Translations under genes and position numbers: made by a program
In this document: positions 26,590 through 35,299 of the stretch, one piece after another
How the letters are laid out: the number at the start of each line of letters is the position of its first letter
How positions within the stretch are numbered: the stretch's first letter is position 1
From: RYN-111 sp963760125
GTDB taxonomy: Bacteria > Actinomycetota > Actinomycetes > Mycobacteriales > SCTD01
Direction of reading: 5' to 3'
Length of the DNA: 64,000 nucleotides
NCBI GenBank assembly: GCA_963760125.1
Contig: CAVXBV010000002.1
Location: 1 to 64,000, forward strand
The notes under the pieces: model-generated
The model's input: only the letters and a program-made list of their open reading frames with translations
Database searches by the model: none
Told to the model about the DNA's origin: nothing

Positions 26590-26650
26590 GATCGCGTGCC
26601 GGCGCTGCGTGCCGATCGCGTGCCGCGGCAGGGCGCGCCGATCGCGTGCG
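26590..26650. repeat. Three imperfect GATCGCGTGC repeats in a gene-free gap
   Basis: GATCGCGTGC occurs at 26590, 26614 and 26640, spaced 24 and 26 bases, twice followed by GGCGCTGCG. The surrounding 26531-26793 (263 bases between the mannosyltransferase stop and the convergent VOC gene) holds no convincing gene. It is rich in CGCG/GCGC steps and could contain transcript ends for both genes. Confidence 0.55.
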
Positions 26651-26793
26651 CGGCGCTGCGGGGTGCGCGCACCGCGAGCACAACTGCAACGGCGCCGGGG
26701 TCGGCGAGCGCGCCGCACGCTCCGGCTGGTCGTGCACGTCCCACCGTGGTTGCCGTTGTGCCGCGCACCCCCGGGTCCCCGGACAGCACAGGG

Positions 26794-27253
26794 TCAGGGG
26801 AGGGGCAGGGACCGGAGATCCGGGCTGCCGGAGATGCACTCGATCCGCACGCCGTCCGGGTCGGTGAGGTAGAGGGTCCGGACCCCGCCGGCCAGCTCGG
26901 ACAGCGTCCCCGGGTGTCCCGCTCCGCCTGCTGTGGCCGCGAGCTCGAGCAGCTCGGTCGCGTCGTCCACGCGGAAGCACAGGTGGGTCACGCCACGCGT
27001 GGTCCATGGGCCCGCGCGACCCGTCGCCGGCGATCGCCCCGTCGTGCCAGGAGAGCAGCTCGAGCAGCAGGTCGTCGCGACGCAGCATCCGGGAGGTGAA
27101 GGCGCCGGTGCGTTCCATCGTGGGGGCGAGCTCGTCGGCCAGGAAGTCCATCGAGAACAGCTGGCTGAACCCCAGGACGGTCTCGTAGAACCGCGTGGAG
27201 ACCTCGAGGTCGGCGACGCAGATGCCCGGGTGGGAGAACGACAGGACGGCCAT
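26794..27253 (-). pseudogene. VOC (glyoxalase/extradiol dioxygenase fold) protein, one +1 shift
   Basis: The N-terminal half from ATG 27253 (LSFSHPGICVADLEVSTRFY, VLGFSQLF) and the C-terminal half (VTHLCFRVDDATELLELA, LYLTDPDGVRIECI) together give about 152 residues of a two-module VOC protein. The frames join near 27005, where one extra C is present. Metal ligands of the fold are visible as His in FSHPG, His in THLCF and Glu in RIECI. The substrate is unknown. The tRNA-Ala gene lies upstream. Confidence 0.8.
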
Positions 27254-27323
27254 GGGCCGCGAGCCTGTCAGACGGGACCCGTCCTGCCGCCGGCCCGGCT
27301 CTCGCGGGGGCAGTGATCTGGTG

Positions 27324-27399
<76 letters not shown>

Positions 27400-27436
27400 G
27401 CTGTCGAGCGGAGGAGGTGAACGCTACCAGCCGGCG

Positions 27437-28266
27437 TCAGTCGTTGACGGCCCGGCGGCGCGTGAGGATCTCGTCGAGCTCGAGGTCGTCGCTCGAGGAT
27501 GCTCAGGCCCGCATCCTCGCTCGAGCGCGGACGACCAGGCGCCCGGCTTCGTGAGGTCCAGCACGCGGGGCTCGCTCCGGGGGGCGGTCGCCTTCCCGAC
27601 GTAGGAGGGAGGCGGAACGGGAACGGGGCTCCAGCTGCCGTCGGTACCGGTCGCGGCGACCGTGCGGTCCTCGTAGCGCGCTGCCGGCGCCGGGAGCGGC
27701 GCGGTGAGCGGGGCCGGGCGGGCGGGCATCCGGTCGGGGATCCCGGCGACGCGCGGCCCGCGGACGACTGGCCGCGCGACGGTGGCCGCGCGACGCACCG
27801 GGCGGGTCCGTGCGGCCCGAAGGACCGCCTGGCGGCGCAGGTGGACGACGAACGCGACGAGCAGAACGTCCAGGAGCACGTGCACCGGCCACAGCAGCCG
27901 AGCACCCATCAGCGCGGCACCCAAGGTGATGAGGGCCAGGCCGAGCAGGACCGACAGGGTGCGGCGACGCCGCTCGGCAGCCGTCGGCGTGGTGCGCACC
28001 GGGCTGACGTCCCACTCGACCTCTGGCTGCGGGGCCACGCGGGCGGGGCGCAGGGACTTGGTGGCCGACTGCACCAGCGAGGGGGCCGTCCGCCTCGGCG
28101 CGAGGACGTCGGAGCTGGGCTCCTTGCGGGACAGCACCCGCATCGCGTCACCGAACCGGTCCGCTGAGCGGAGCGACGTCGCGGAGTCGTGACTGCGCAG
28201 GGCCATCGGCACGAGGACGGCGAGCCACGCACCCACGATCACCAGGAGGATCAGACCGCTGCCCAC
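27437..28266 (-). pseudogene. Conserved actinobacterial membrane protein, C-terminus broken by two shifts
   Basis: From GTG 28266 the protein starts with a membrane helix (LILLVIVGAWLAVLVPMAL), has a basic cytoplasmic region, then a helix pair near residues 105-145 (LSVLLGLALITLGAALMGAR, LLDVLLVAFVVHLRR) and a Pro/Ala-rich tail. Two one-base shifts near 27500-27525 break the tail: DAGLSILER and DDLELDEILTRRRAVND occur in successive frames ending at 27437. Both lie in a GC-rich inverted repeat (GCTCGAG...CTCGAGC), a place prone to sequencing error. The function is unknown. Confidence 0.65.
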
Positions 28267-28945
28267 GGCTGCGACGGTAGTGAGAACAGCAGGTGACGGC
28301 GTGGAGGCGGCGCGGTGTGTCGCCGCCTGTCACGCAAGAGATCTCACGCTGGCCGAGCGCGCCGACCGGCAGGTCCTCCGCCGTCACGGCGAATCCCAGG
28401 TGGTCGCGCCAGGCCCCGTCGATGAACAGGTACCGCAGCCGCTCCCCCTCAGCGCGGAACCCGACCTTGGCCACCACGCGCAGCGAGGCGGCGTTCTCCG
28501 GCCGCACGTTGGCCTCCACCCGGTGCAGCCCGAGCGTCGTGAGGCAGTGGTCCACGACGAGCGCCAGCGCCGTCGGCATGACGCCGCGGCCGGCGACGTC
28601 GCGGTCCACCCAGTACCCGACCGTCCCGCTCTGGAAGGCGCCCCGCACGATGTTGGACACGGTCACCTGCCCGACCAGCCGCCGGTCCAGCGTCACCGCG
28701 AAGGGCAGGCAGCGACCGGCCTTGGCCTCGCGTCGCAGGACGCGGAGCATGGCGGTGTACGCCGGGGGGCTGTGCCGCTCGGACCAGGGGCTGTCCGGCG
28801 AGGCAGGGGGCCGGCCCTCCCAGGGAGCCAGCCACTCCTCGTTGCGGACCCGGAGCTCGCTCCAGGCCGAGCCGTCCCGGATGCGCAGCGGTCGCAGCCC
28901 CACCGGGCCCTCGGCGAGGTGGACCGGCCAGCCCTGGGTCCCCAC
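28148..28945 (-). CDS. GNAT-family (RimJ-like) N-acetyltransferase
   Basis: GTG start at 28945, 2 bases after the mogA stop. Residues about 1-205 form a RimJ/RimL-type acetyltransferase: GLRPLRIRDGSAWSELRVRN, VGYWVDRDVAGRGVMPTALA (acetyl-CoA loop R/Q-x-x-G-x-A equivalent) and HRVEANVRPENAASLRVVAK. The acceptor is probably an N-terminal or side-chain amine on a protein. The last 60 residues look unlike the family and run 119 bases into the next gene; a one-base error near 28370 may have hidden the true stop (a TGA at 28346 in another frame). Neighbours mogA-moaC-moeA-galU upstream mirror the Rv0992c-Rv0995 order of mycobacteria. Confidence 0.82.
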   Translation of the reverse strand: MGTQGWPVHLAEGPVGLRPLRIRDGSAWSELRVRNEEWLAPWEGRPPASPDSPWSERHSPPAYTAMLRVLRREAKAGRCLPFAVTLDRRLVGQVTVSNIVRGAFQSGTVGYWVDRDVAGRGVMPTALALVVDHCLTTLGLHRVEANVRPENAASLRVVAKVGFRAEGERLRYLFIDGAWRDHLGFAVTAEDLPVGALGQREISCVTGGDTPRRLHAVTCCSHYRRSRGQRSDPPGDRGCVARRPRADGPAQSRLRDVAPLSGPVR

Positions 28946-28947
28946 GG

Positions 28948-29427
28948 TCAGTGGTCCCCGCCGCGCAGCTGGGCCAGCGCGTGCTCGAGCACCGGGGCCA
29001 GAACGGCCACGCCGTCCCGGACCCCGCCGGTCGACCCGGGCAGCGTCACGACCAGGCAGGTTCCGATGGTTCCGGCCACCCCTCGCGACAGCACCGACGT
29101 GGGAACGGCGTCGCGGTTGTCCGCGCGCAGCGCCTCCGCGAGCCCCGGGATCTGCTTGTGCAGCAGGGGAAGGACTGCTTCCGGGGTCACGTCGCGAGGT
29201 GACAGACCCGTGCCTCCGGTGGTGACGACGAGGTCGTGGTCGCTGGCGGCAGCGATCACGGCCGCAGCGATGGTCGACTCCTCATCGGGAACGACGACCA
29301 CCGGGCCGACCTGCAGGCCGAGACCCTCGAGCAGCGCGGCGAGCAGCGGCCCGGAGGTGTCGGGTCGGGTGCCGGCCGAGGACCGGTCGGAGACCGTGAT
29401 GACGGCCGCCCGGCCTAGCGCTCCCAC
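28948..29427 (-). CDS. mog: Molybdenum cofactor biosynthesis protein (MogA/MoaB family)
   Basis: 159 residues, GTG start at 29427 inside the end of moaC (13-base overlap). The molybdopterin-binding fold is shown by AVITVSDRSSAG, VTTGGTGLSPRDVTPEAV and TCLVVTLPGSTGGVRDG. The family adenylylates molybdopterin before molybdenum insertion. It forms a run with moaC and moeA, so the three act together in late cofactor assembly; moaA and moaE/D are not in the window. Confidence 0.93.
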   Translation of the reverse strand: MGALGRAAVITVSDRSSAGTRPDTSGPLLAALLEGLGLQVGPVVVVPDEESTIAAAVIAAASDHDLVVTTGGTGLSPRDVTPEAVLPLLHKQIPGLAEALRADNRDAVPTSVLSRGVAGTIGTCLVVTLPGSTGGVRDGVAVLAPVLEHALAQLRGGDH

Positions 29428-29882
29428 GCGCCCGTCTTCCCGCCGGTCTTGGTGAGGACGCGGATGCCGGTGATCTCCCCGCGCGGGTCGACGGCCTTCG
29501 TCATGTCCACGACCGTGAGGCAGGCGACGGTGACGGCGGTCAGCGCCTCCATCTCGACCCCGGTGCGGTCAGCGGTGCGGACGGTCGCGGTGACCGCGAC
29601 CCCGGCGTCGTCGACGACGAGGTCGACCGTGACGCCGTGGACGGCGATCGGGTGGCACAGCGGGACGAGGTCCGGGGTGCGCTTGGCGCCCATGATCCCG
29701 GCGAGCCGGGCGGTCGCGAGCACGTCACCCTTCGGCACGCCCTCGCCGCGCAGCAGGGCGACGCAATCGGCAGCGAGGTCGACGCGGCCCTCCGCCGTGG
29801 CGGTCCGCACCGTGACGTCCTTGGCCGACACGTCGACCATCCGGGCGGCGCCGGCGTCGTCGACGTGCGAGAAGGAGGTCAC
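29415..29882 (-). CDS. moaC: Cyclic pyranopterin monophosphate synthase
   Basis: 155 residues from GTG at 29882, which overlaps the moeA stop (GTGA). MoaC converts the MoaA product to cyclic pyranopterin. Family motifs are SHVDDAGAARMVDVSAKDVT, the catalytic-site GIMGAKRTPDLVPLCHPI, and VEMEALTAVTVACLTVVDM. The MKGG-type C-terminus appears as VLTKTGGKTGAW. It sits between moeA and mogA in one transcript. Confidence 0.96.
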   Translation of the reverse strand: MTSFSHVDDAGAARMVDVSAKDVTVRTATAEGRVDLAADCVALLRGEGVPKGDVLATARLAGIMGAKRTPDLVPLCHPIAVHGVTVDLVVDDAGVAVTATVRTADRTGVEMEALTAVTVACLTVVDMTKAVDPRGEITGIRVLTKTGGKTGAWER

Positions 29883-31090
29883 TGCACGCGCCGCTCGAGC
29901 ATCAGCACGGGAACCGCCCCGCCCGCCGGGATGTGCGTGACGTCGTCCGGGACCATGGCGAGGGCGTTCGCGCGGGCCAGCCCGGCGACCAGGTGGGAGC
30001 CGCTGCCCGAGACCGGGCTCACGACGTACGCCCCGTCCTTGACCTCGAGCCACACCCGGAGGAACGACCGCTTGCCCTGGGGGGACGTGAGCTCGACCAG
30101 GGTCCTGGCCGACACGACCGGGCGAGTGAGGTGCTCGGCGCCGAGCATCCGGCGCAAGGCGGGACGCACGAAGGCCTCGAAGGACACGAGAGCACTGACC
30201 GGGTTGCCCGGCAGGCCGAACACCGGAGTCCGGTCCGGACCGATGACCCCGAAGCCCTGCGGCATCCCCGGCTGCATCGCGACCTTGTGGAAGCCGACGG
30301 TTCCCAGACGGGACAGCACTTCCTTGACGACGTCGTACGCGCCGACGCTGACGCCCCCGCTGGTGACGAGGACGTCGGCGCGGACCAGCTGGTCCTCCAG
30401 AGCGTCGAGCAACCGCGGTCCGTCGTCGGGGATGATCCCGACGCGGTAGGCGATGGCACCGGCCTCGAGGCAGGCCGTCGTGAGGGCGAGGCTGTTGCTG
30501 TCGGGGAGCTGGCCCGGTCCCAGCGGCTGGCCGGGCTCGACGAGCTCGGACCCCGTGGAGACCACGACCACCCGCGGTCGAGGACGGATCACCAGACGAC
30601 CGCGGCCGACCGCAGCCGCGAGGCCGATCTGGGCGGACCCGAGGTGGCTGCCCGCGGTGAGGACGACCTCGCCCGCCTTGACGTCCTCGCCGGCGCGGCG
30701 GATGAAGCCGCCCACGTCGCCGGCCCGGTCGATGCGGACCTGCGCGATGCCGCCGTCGGTCCACTCGACGGGGATGACGGTGTCCGCGCCCTGGGGGATC
30801 ATGGCGCCGGTCATGATGCGGACGCAGAGGCCCGGCTGGACGCGAAGCGGGGACGCCGGTCCGGCCGCGACGTCACCGACGACCGGGAGCACGACCGGGG
30901 TGCGCACCAGGTCGGCGGCGCGCACGGCGTACCCGTCCATCGCGCTGTTGTCGAAGCCTGGCAGCGGCGCGGGGGCGACGACGTCCTCGGCCAGGATGCA
31001 GCCGTGGGCGTCGAGCAGCCCGACCTCGAGCGGCGACAGCGGGTGGACGATCGAGAGGATCTCGGCCAGGTGCTCGTCGACGGATCTCAC
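29879..31090 (-). CDS. moeA: Molybdopterin molybdenumtransferase
   Basis: 403 residues from GTG at 31090, which overlaps the galU stop (GTGA) and gives the family-like N-terminus VRSVDEHLAEIL; an ATG at 31105 is the alternative. MoeA inserts molybdate into adenylylated molybdopterin. Clear motifs are FDNSAMDGYAVRAADL, MTGAMIPQGADTVIPVEW, VVVVSTGSELVEPGQPL, VTSGGVSVGAYDVVKEVL and FGLPGNPVSALVSFEAFVRP. The order galU-moeA-GNAT is shared with mycobacteria (Rv0993-Rv0995). Confidence 0.95.
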   Translation of the reverse strand: MRSVDEHLAEILSIVHPLSPLEVGLLDAHGCILAEDVVAPAPLPGFDNSAMDGYAVRAADLVRTPVVLPVVGDVAAGPASPLRVQPGLCVRIMTGAMIPQGADTVIPVEWTDGGIAQVRIDRAGDVGGFIRRAGEDVKAGEVVLTAGSHLGSAQIGLAAAVGRGRLVIRPRPRVVVVSTGSELVEPGQPLGPGQLPDSNSLALTTACLEAGAIAYRVGIIPDDGPRLLDALEDQLVRADVLVTSGGVSVGAYDVVKEVLSRLGTVGFHKVAMQPGMPQGFGVIGPDRTPVFGLPGNPVSALVSFEAFVRPALRRMLGAEHLTRPVVSARTLVELTSPQGKRSFLRVWLEVKDGAYVVSPVSGSGSHLVAGLARANALAMVPDDVTHIPAGGAVPVLMLERRVQ

Positions 31091-31955
31091 TGGTTGGGCA
31101 GCCATTCGCGCAGCCAGGCCAGCAGGTCCGGCCCGAGGTCGTCGCGCTCGGCGGCGAGGCGCACGACGGTCTTGAGGTAGTCGAGCCGGTCGCCGGTGTC
31201 GTAGCGGCGGCCGCGGAACACGACCCCGGTCAGCGGCTCGCGCCCGATCATCCGCTGCATCGCATCGGTCAGCTGGATCTCCCCACCGCGACCGGGCGGC
31301 GTCTCGCGCAGCACCTCGAAGATCGTCGGCGACAGGACGTAGCGGCCGATGATCGCCAGGTCGCTCGGCGCCTCGTCGACCGGGGGCTTCTCGATCAGGG
31401 CCGCTGATGTCCACGACGTCGCCCGTCGCCGGAGACGGCCGCGCAGCCGTACATCGAGATCTGCTCGTGCGGGACCTCCATCAGCGCGACGACATTGCCG
31501 CCGCGCTCGGTCTGCACCGCGATCATCTGCTCGAGCAGGGGGTCGCGCGCGTCGATCAGGTCGTCGCCGAGCAGCACGGCGAACGGCTCGTCCCGACGTG
31601 CTCGGCGGCCTTGAGGACCGCGTGGCCGAGCCCCTTCGGGTCGCCCTGGCGGACGTAGTGGATGTCGGCCAGCTCCGGAGGACGCGCGCACGGCGGCGAG
31701 CTTGGCGGTGTCGCCCTTGGCCTCGAGCGTCTGCTCGAGCTCGATCGCCCGGTCGAAGTGCTCCTCGAGCGCGCGCTTGGTGCGGCCGCTGACCATCAGC
31801 ACGTCGGTGAGTCCGGCGCGGACAGCCTCCTCGACGACCAGCTGGATCGCGGGAACGTCGACGACCGGCAGCATCTCCTTGGGCACCGACTTGGTGGCGG
31901 GCAGGAAGCGCGTCCCGAGCCCTGCGGCGGGGATCACGGCCTTGCGTACGGTCAT
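31087..31955 (-). pseudogene. galU: UTP-glucose-1-phosphate uridylyltransferase, broken by four shifts (probably sequence errors)
   Basis: From ATG 31955 the gene reads AVIPAAGLGTRFLPATKSVP and PKEMLPVVDVPAIQLVVEEA, the nucleotide-binding site of GalU. Shifts are visible near 31677 (+1), 31595 (-1), 31432 (+1) and 31403 (+1). Between them LADIHYVRQGDPKGLGHAVL, EPFAVLLGDDLIDARDPLLE and ISGLIEKP occur in different frames, and the C-terminus RRYDTGDRLDYLKTVV to WLPNQ closes in the last frame. The enzyme makes UDP-glucose for cell-wall and capsule sugars and is usually important. Four shifts with full protein conservation in between argue strongly for base-calling errors. Confidence 0.88.
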
Positions 31956-31982
31956 CCCAGCAACCTATCGGCCGGAGGCCCG

Positions 31983-32500
31983 GTGACGACCAAGCAGGAC
32001 CTGCGCCGTACGGCGACCCGTCGCCGCACGGGATCGGGGGCGGACCTCACCGCGGCGCTGGTCGACGTGATCGCGGGGGCCCGGCTGGTCGCGTCGTACG
32101 TGCCTCTTCCCCACGAGCCGGGGGTCGCGCCGCGTCCGGGGTGGCTGCTGCCCGGTTCTGCTCGAGGACGGCGATCTGGACTGGGCGGTGTACGACGGTC
32201 AGCTGGTGCCTGGGACCCGCGGCGTGCAGGAGCCCAGCGGGTGAGCGGCTCGGGGTCGACGCGATCGCCTCGTGCGACCTGGTGCTCGTCCCCGCGCTGC
32301 TCGTGGATCGGCACGGGACGCGACTCGGCAAGGGTGGCGGGTCCTTCGACCGCGCGCTGGCCCGCGCGACCGGCCTGACCATCGCGCTGGTCCACGACGA
32401 CGAGGTCGTGGACCTGCTGCCGGCCGAGCCGCACGACGTGCCGGTGCGCGCGATCGCCACCCCCTCGACGGGAGTCCGATCGAGCCTCGGCATGATCTAG
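31983..32500 (+). pseudogene. 5-formyltetrahydrofolate cyclo-ligase, two +1 shifts
   Basis: GTG at 31983 with GGAGG 5 bases upstream starts KQDLRRTATRRRTG, then VASYVPLPHEPGV. Extra bases near 32152 (CCC run) and 32238 (GGG run) move the middle (LLEDGDLDWAVYDGQLVPG) and the end (DLVLVPALLVDRHGTRLGKG) into other frames. The G-KGGGSFDRAL motif is the ATP/substrate signature of the family. The enzyme recycles 5-formyl-THF to 5,10-methenyl-THF in one-carbon metabolism. It lies back-to-back with galU, the Rv0992c-Rv0993 arrangement of mycobacteria. Confidence 0.85.
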
Positions 32501-32504
32501 GGCC

Positions 32505-32999
32505 ATGGGAACCTTCGACGACGTGCTCGCTGCCAACGCCTCCTACGCCGAGTCCTTCGTGGACCTCGGCCTTCCCGGCCAGGCCGGCAAGGGGCTCGCG
32601 GTCGTCACCTGCATGGACAGCCGCATCGACCCGCTCGCGATGCTCGGGCTCGCCAAGGGTGACGCGAAGATCATGCGCAACGCCGGTGGTCGCGTCACCG
32701 ATGACGTCCTGCGCACCCTGGTGCTGGCGGTGCACCTGCTCAACGTCGAGCGGATCCTGGTCGTGGAGCACACCGAGTGCAAGATGGCGTCGGCCACCGA
32801 GGCGGAGGTGCACCAGGGCATCTACGAGGCGTCCGGTCTCGACACCCGGAGCCTGGAGTTCCGGCTCATGGACGACCAGCTGGCGACCCTCGCCGCCGAC
32901 GTCCAGAAGGTGCGCTCCTCGCCGTACCTCCCGAAGGGGACCGAGGTCGGCGGCTTCCTCTACGACGTCCGCACCGGCCGCCTGCGCGAGGTGCTCTAG
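32505..32999 (+). CDS. Beta-class carbonic anhydrase
   Basis: 164 residues. Zinc ligands and catalytic dyad are visible: Cys and Asp-Arg in VVTCMDSRIDP (about residue 36), then His and Cys in VEHTECKMA (about 89-92). The segment KIMRNAGGRVTDDVLRTLVL is the conserved core. The enzyme interconverts CO2 and bicarbonate in the cytoplasm. It starts 4 bases after the cyclo-ligase stop, so it may be co-transcribed. Its stop overlaps the convergent DUF2855 gene by 4 bases. Confidence 0.93.
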   Translation: MGTFDDVLAANASYAESFVDLGLPGQAGKGLAVVTCMDSRIDPLAMLGLAKGDAKIMRNAGGRVTDDVLRTLVLAVHLLNVERILVVEHTECKMASATEAEVHQGIYEASGLDTRSLEFRLMDDQLATLAADVQKVRSSPYLPKGTEVGGFLYDVRTGRLREVL

Positions 33000-34057
33000 A
33001 GCTGGACCACGTGGCCGACGCGGGGCGGGGTCTTGCCGGCCAGGGTCTCGAGCCACGCGGCCTGCAGCGCCTCCGGACCGGACCCGACGGTGACGTCGAC
33101 CCACTCCTGGACGACGGGGGCGAACCGGTGCCACGCCTCGGCGTGCCGCTCCTCGACGCCCTGCGGCCCCCAGTCGGCGTACCGCTTGCGCATCTGGTCG
33201 GGGGCGAAGAAGAACGTGGGCCGCGGTCCCGGCAGCGCGCCGCCGTCGTCCGGGGCGGCGTCGTGGTGGGCGGCACCGACGACGGCGCTGTGCACCAGCG
33301 CCGACCCGAGCTGCTCGTGCACCGCGCGGCGCAGGCGGGTGTCTCCGGCGACATCGACATAGACCGTCGGATCGCCTGCCAGGGAGGCGATCTCGTCGTA
33401 GGTCAACACCTGGTCGTAGCAGCCGAGCCCCTCGGTGAAGGCCTTGTTCCCCGCGCTGGTGAGCCCGACCCGGTGCACGCCCTCGAGGAGGAACGCGGCG
33501 CCGTACGACGTCTTGCTCGAGGCGCTGGACAGCACCACCTGGCGGGCGCCGAACAGGTCGTTGTCGGTGAGGAAGTCCGCCAGCACGAAGCTCGTCATGA
33601 ACAGCGGCCGGTAGAGCACCTGCAGGTCCTCGCGGTCGCCGTCATAAGCCGGGTCATGGGTCGTCGTGGTCAGCCCGTTGTACGGCGAGGGCAGGTGCTG
33701 TCGGTGCGCGCTGGCGTCCCGGAAGCCGCGCTCGTCGGCGCGGCTGGGCTCGACGAGCAGGTGGCTGGACGTCGGGAGGTAGCCGTACAGACGTGTCCCC
33801 ACCGGCACGGCCTCCACCGTGGAGGCCTCGACGGAGCAGAACCCCCAGAGGGGGACCCGCCCGAAGCCGTCGCTCGCCGGGAAGAAGTCCCAGTAGTGCA
33901 TGGCCTCGCCGAACACGGCGTAGGTCACGTTGTTGGCCGTCATGCCCACCCGGTCGACGCGCAGCAGCACCTGCCCCTCCGCCGGGATCGGCGTCGGCAC
34001 CTCCGCCACGGTGGTCGCGGCGAGGTCGGAGCGGTCGACGAGCAGGTCCCAGGCCAT
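32996..34057 (-). CDS. DUF2855 family protein (MDR/quinone-reductase-like)
   Basis: 353 residues. The N-terminal part (PAEGQVLLRVDRVGMTANNV, YAVFGEAMHYWDFFPA) resembles the GroES-like domain of medium-chain dehydrogenases. The segment ADFLTDNDLFGARQVVLSSA followed by SSKTSYGAAFLL looks like the cofactor region, though a standard GxGxxG is not evident. DUF2855 proteins have no established reaction. It lies alone between the convergent carbonic anhydrase and a co-directional VOC gene. Confidence 0.8.
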   Translation of the reverse strand: MAWDLLVDRSDLAATTVAEVPTPIPAEGQVLLRVDRVGMTANNVTYAVFGEAMHYWDFFPASDGFGRVPLWGFCSVEASTVEAVPVGTRLYGYLPTSSHLLVEPSRADERGFRDASAHRQHLPSPYNGLTTTTHDPAYDGDREDLQVLYRPLFMTSFVLADFLTDNDLFGARQVVLSSASSKTSYGAAFLLEGVHRVGLTSAGNKAFTEGLGCYDQVLTYDEIASLAGDPTVYVDVAGDTRLRRAVHEQLGSALVHSAVVGAAHHDAAPDDGGALPGPRPTFFFAPDQMRKRYADWGPQGVEERHAEAWHRFAPVVQEWVDVTVGSGPEALQAAWLETLAGKTPPRVGHVVQL

Positions 34058-34125
34058 GCGCCCGACCGTAGCGTCCTGCGCACCGAGGGGACGCCACGCT
34101 CAGCAGTGATGACGCAGCGAGAGGG

Positions 34126-34626
34126 TCAGGGCGCGGGCACCCCGACCGGGATGCTGATGCCGATCCCACCGCGGGTACTGCCGCCGTACCGCTGCTGCTC
34201 GGCGGCCAGATCGAGGGGGCGGGTGGTCATCGGCTCGTCGCCGGTGAGCAGGTGGGCGGGGACCAACCACACGACCTCGAACTCGAGGCCATCAGGGTCC
34301 TTGGCGTAGAGCGACTTGGTGGCGCCGTGGTCGCTCATGCCGACGAGGGCGCCGACGGTGGCGAGCCGGACCCGGTGGTCCTCGAGGTCATCGAGCGAGT
34401 CGACCTCCCAGGCCAGGTGGTAGAGGCCGATGCCCTGCTGCCGCGGCCCGGCACCGACCTGGAAGAGCCCGAGGTCGTGGTCGTTCGTCGACCCGGGCGC
34501 CTGGAGGAAGGCTGCTCCCGGCGCAGCGTGGGTCACCCGGAACCCCAGGACGTCGCCGTAGAAGGCGGTGCTCCGGTCGACGTCGGCGACGTAGAGGACG
34601 GCGTGGTTCAGACGGTGGATGCCCAT
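34126..34626 (-). CDS. VOC family protein (glyoxalase/extradiol dioxygenase fold)
   Basis: 166 residues from ATG at 34626. Two beta-alpha-beta-beta-beta modules with the metal triad His (LNHAVLYV, about residue 7), His (GLYHLAWEV) and Glu (LEFEVVWLV) match catechol 2,3-dioxygenase-like proteins. The last 45 residues (after AHLLTGDE) form an extra tail rich in Arg and Gly. The substrate is unknown; single-gene VOC proteins include ring-cleavage enzymes and detoxifying enzymes. A 47-base gap separates it from the next minus-strand gene upstream. Confidence 0.85.
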   Translation of the reverse strand: MGIHRLNHAVLYVADVDRSTAFYGDVLGFRVTHAAPGAAFLQAPGSTNDHDLGLFQVGAGPRQQGIGLYHLAWEVDSLDDLEDHRVRLATVGALVGMSDHGATKSLYAKDPDGLEFEVVWLVPAHLLTGDEPMTTRPLDLAAEQQRYGGSTRGGIGISIPVGVPAP

Positions 34627-34673
34627 CGTGGCTCCTTGGTGTCGGCTCTCACCGAAGGAACGTCGTCGCGCCG

Positions 34674-35129
34674 TCAACCCTTCCGGGAGGTACGGCGGAA
34701 CGCTGCGGCGCGGAGAGCCAGCCATGTCACCGTCCCCATCAGGGCCATCGCGAGGGGGACGTGGATCGCCGTCCACGAGTCCTTGCCGTTGTCGCGGATC
34801 GCGCCCCCGATGTAGCTCTCCGCCGTGATGAGGACGAACAGCGCGATCGACCCGAGCATCAGGTCCCTGCGGTGACGCAGGCTGGTGACCGCCAGGAGGG
34901 CCAGCGCGAGGGACAGCCCGAAGGACACGTGCGCCCCGAGGGCGTGGGCGTCGATCCACCCTGACGAGCCGTCCCGCTGGCCGTCGTACCGCAGGAAGAG
35001 GCCGGCGAGCAGGCCCTGCACGAGGAACAGGACGGCGATCAGTCCGACCAGGCCGGCGAAGGCCTGGGGGGCCCAGGTCCGACCCATCGTGCGGGCGGGA
35101 TCGGCTGACTCGGTCGCGGTGGCGGTCAT
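34674..35129 (-). CDS. Four-helix membrane protein of unknown function
   Basis: 151 residues from ATG at 35129. Hydrophobic segments occur near residues 22-42 (FAGLVGLIAVLFLVQGLLAG), 62-82 (VSFGLSLALALLAVTSL), 90-105 (LMLGSIALFVLITA) and 122-140. A His sits in the second and fourth segments (GAHVSF, AIHVPLAM), a pattern that could ligate heme, but this is speculation. It is divergent from the zinc-ribbon gene at 35300. Confidence 0.7.
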   Translation of the reverse strand: MTATATESADPARTMGRTWAPQAFAGLVGLIAVLFLVQGLLAGLFLRYDGQRDGSSGWIDAHALGAHVSFGLSLALALLAVTSLRHRRDLMLGSIALFVLITAESYIGGAIRDNGKDSWTAIHVPLAMALMGTVTWLALRAAAFRRTSRKG

Positions 35130-35240
35130 ACGGGCTCCAGGGTGGGGGGATGGAGACCACGGTGCACAGCCACCATGAGGGCCAGATGAACGCGGGTACC
35201 GACCGAGCCATTGGACGGCGGCGGGTCTCGTACCGCACAC

Positions 35241-35267
35241 TTGGCACTCGACCGTGGCGAGTGCCAG
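35241..35267 (+). promoter_or_regulatory. CIRCE element (HrcA operator) before the Ruc-like gene
   Basis: TTGGCACTC-N9-GAGTGCCAG: 8 of 9 positions in each arm pair, with the exact 9-base spacer of CIRCE (consensus TTAGCACTC-N9-GAGTGCTAA; actinobacterial sites commonly use GGCACTC/GAGTGCC). It lies 32 bases before the GTG of the gene at 35300, the usual place near a promoter. HrcA repression relieved by heat is therefore expected. Confidence 0.85.
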
Positions 35268-35299
35268 GTCTGACGGCGTGACAGCAGGAGGAGAACGAC

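Noticed and set aside
34674..35129. Cytochrome b561-like heme protein
   Set aside because: Only scattered His residues in the helices; spacing and loops do not match a known heme membrane family.
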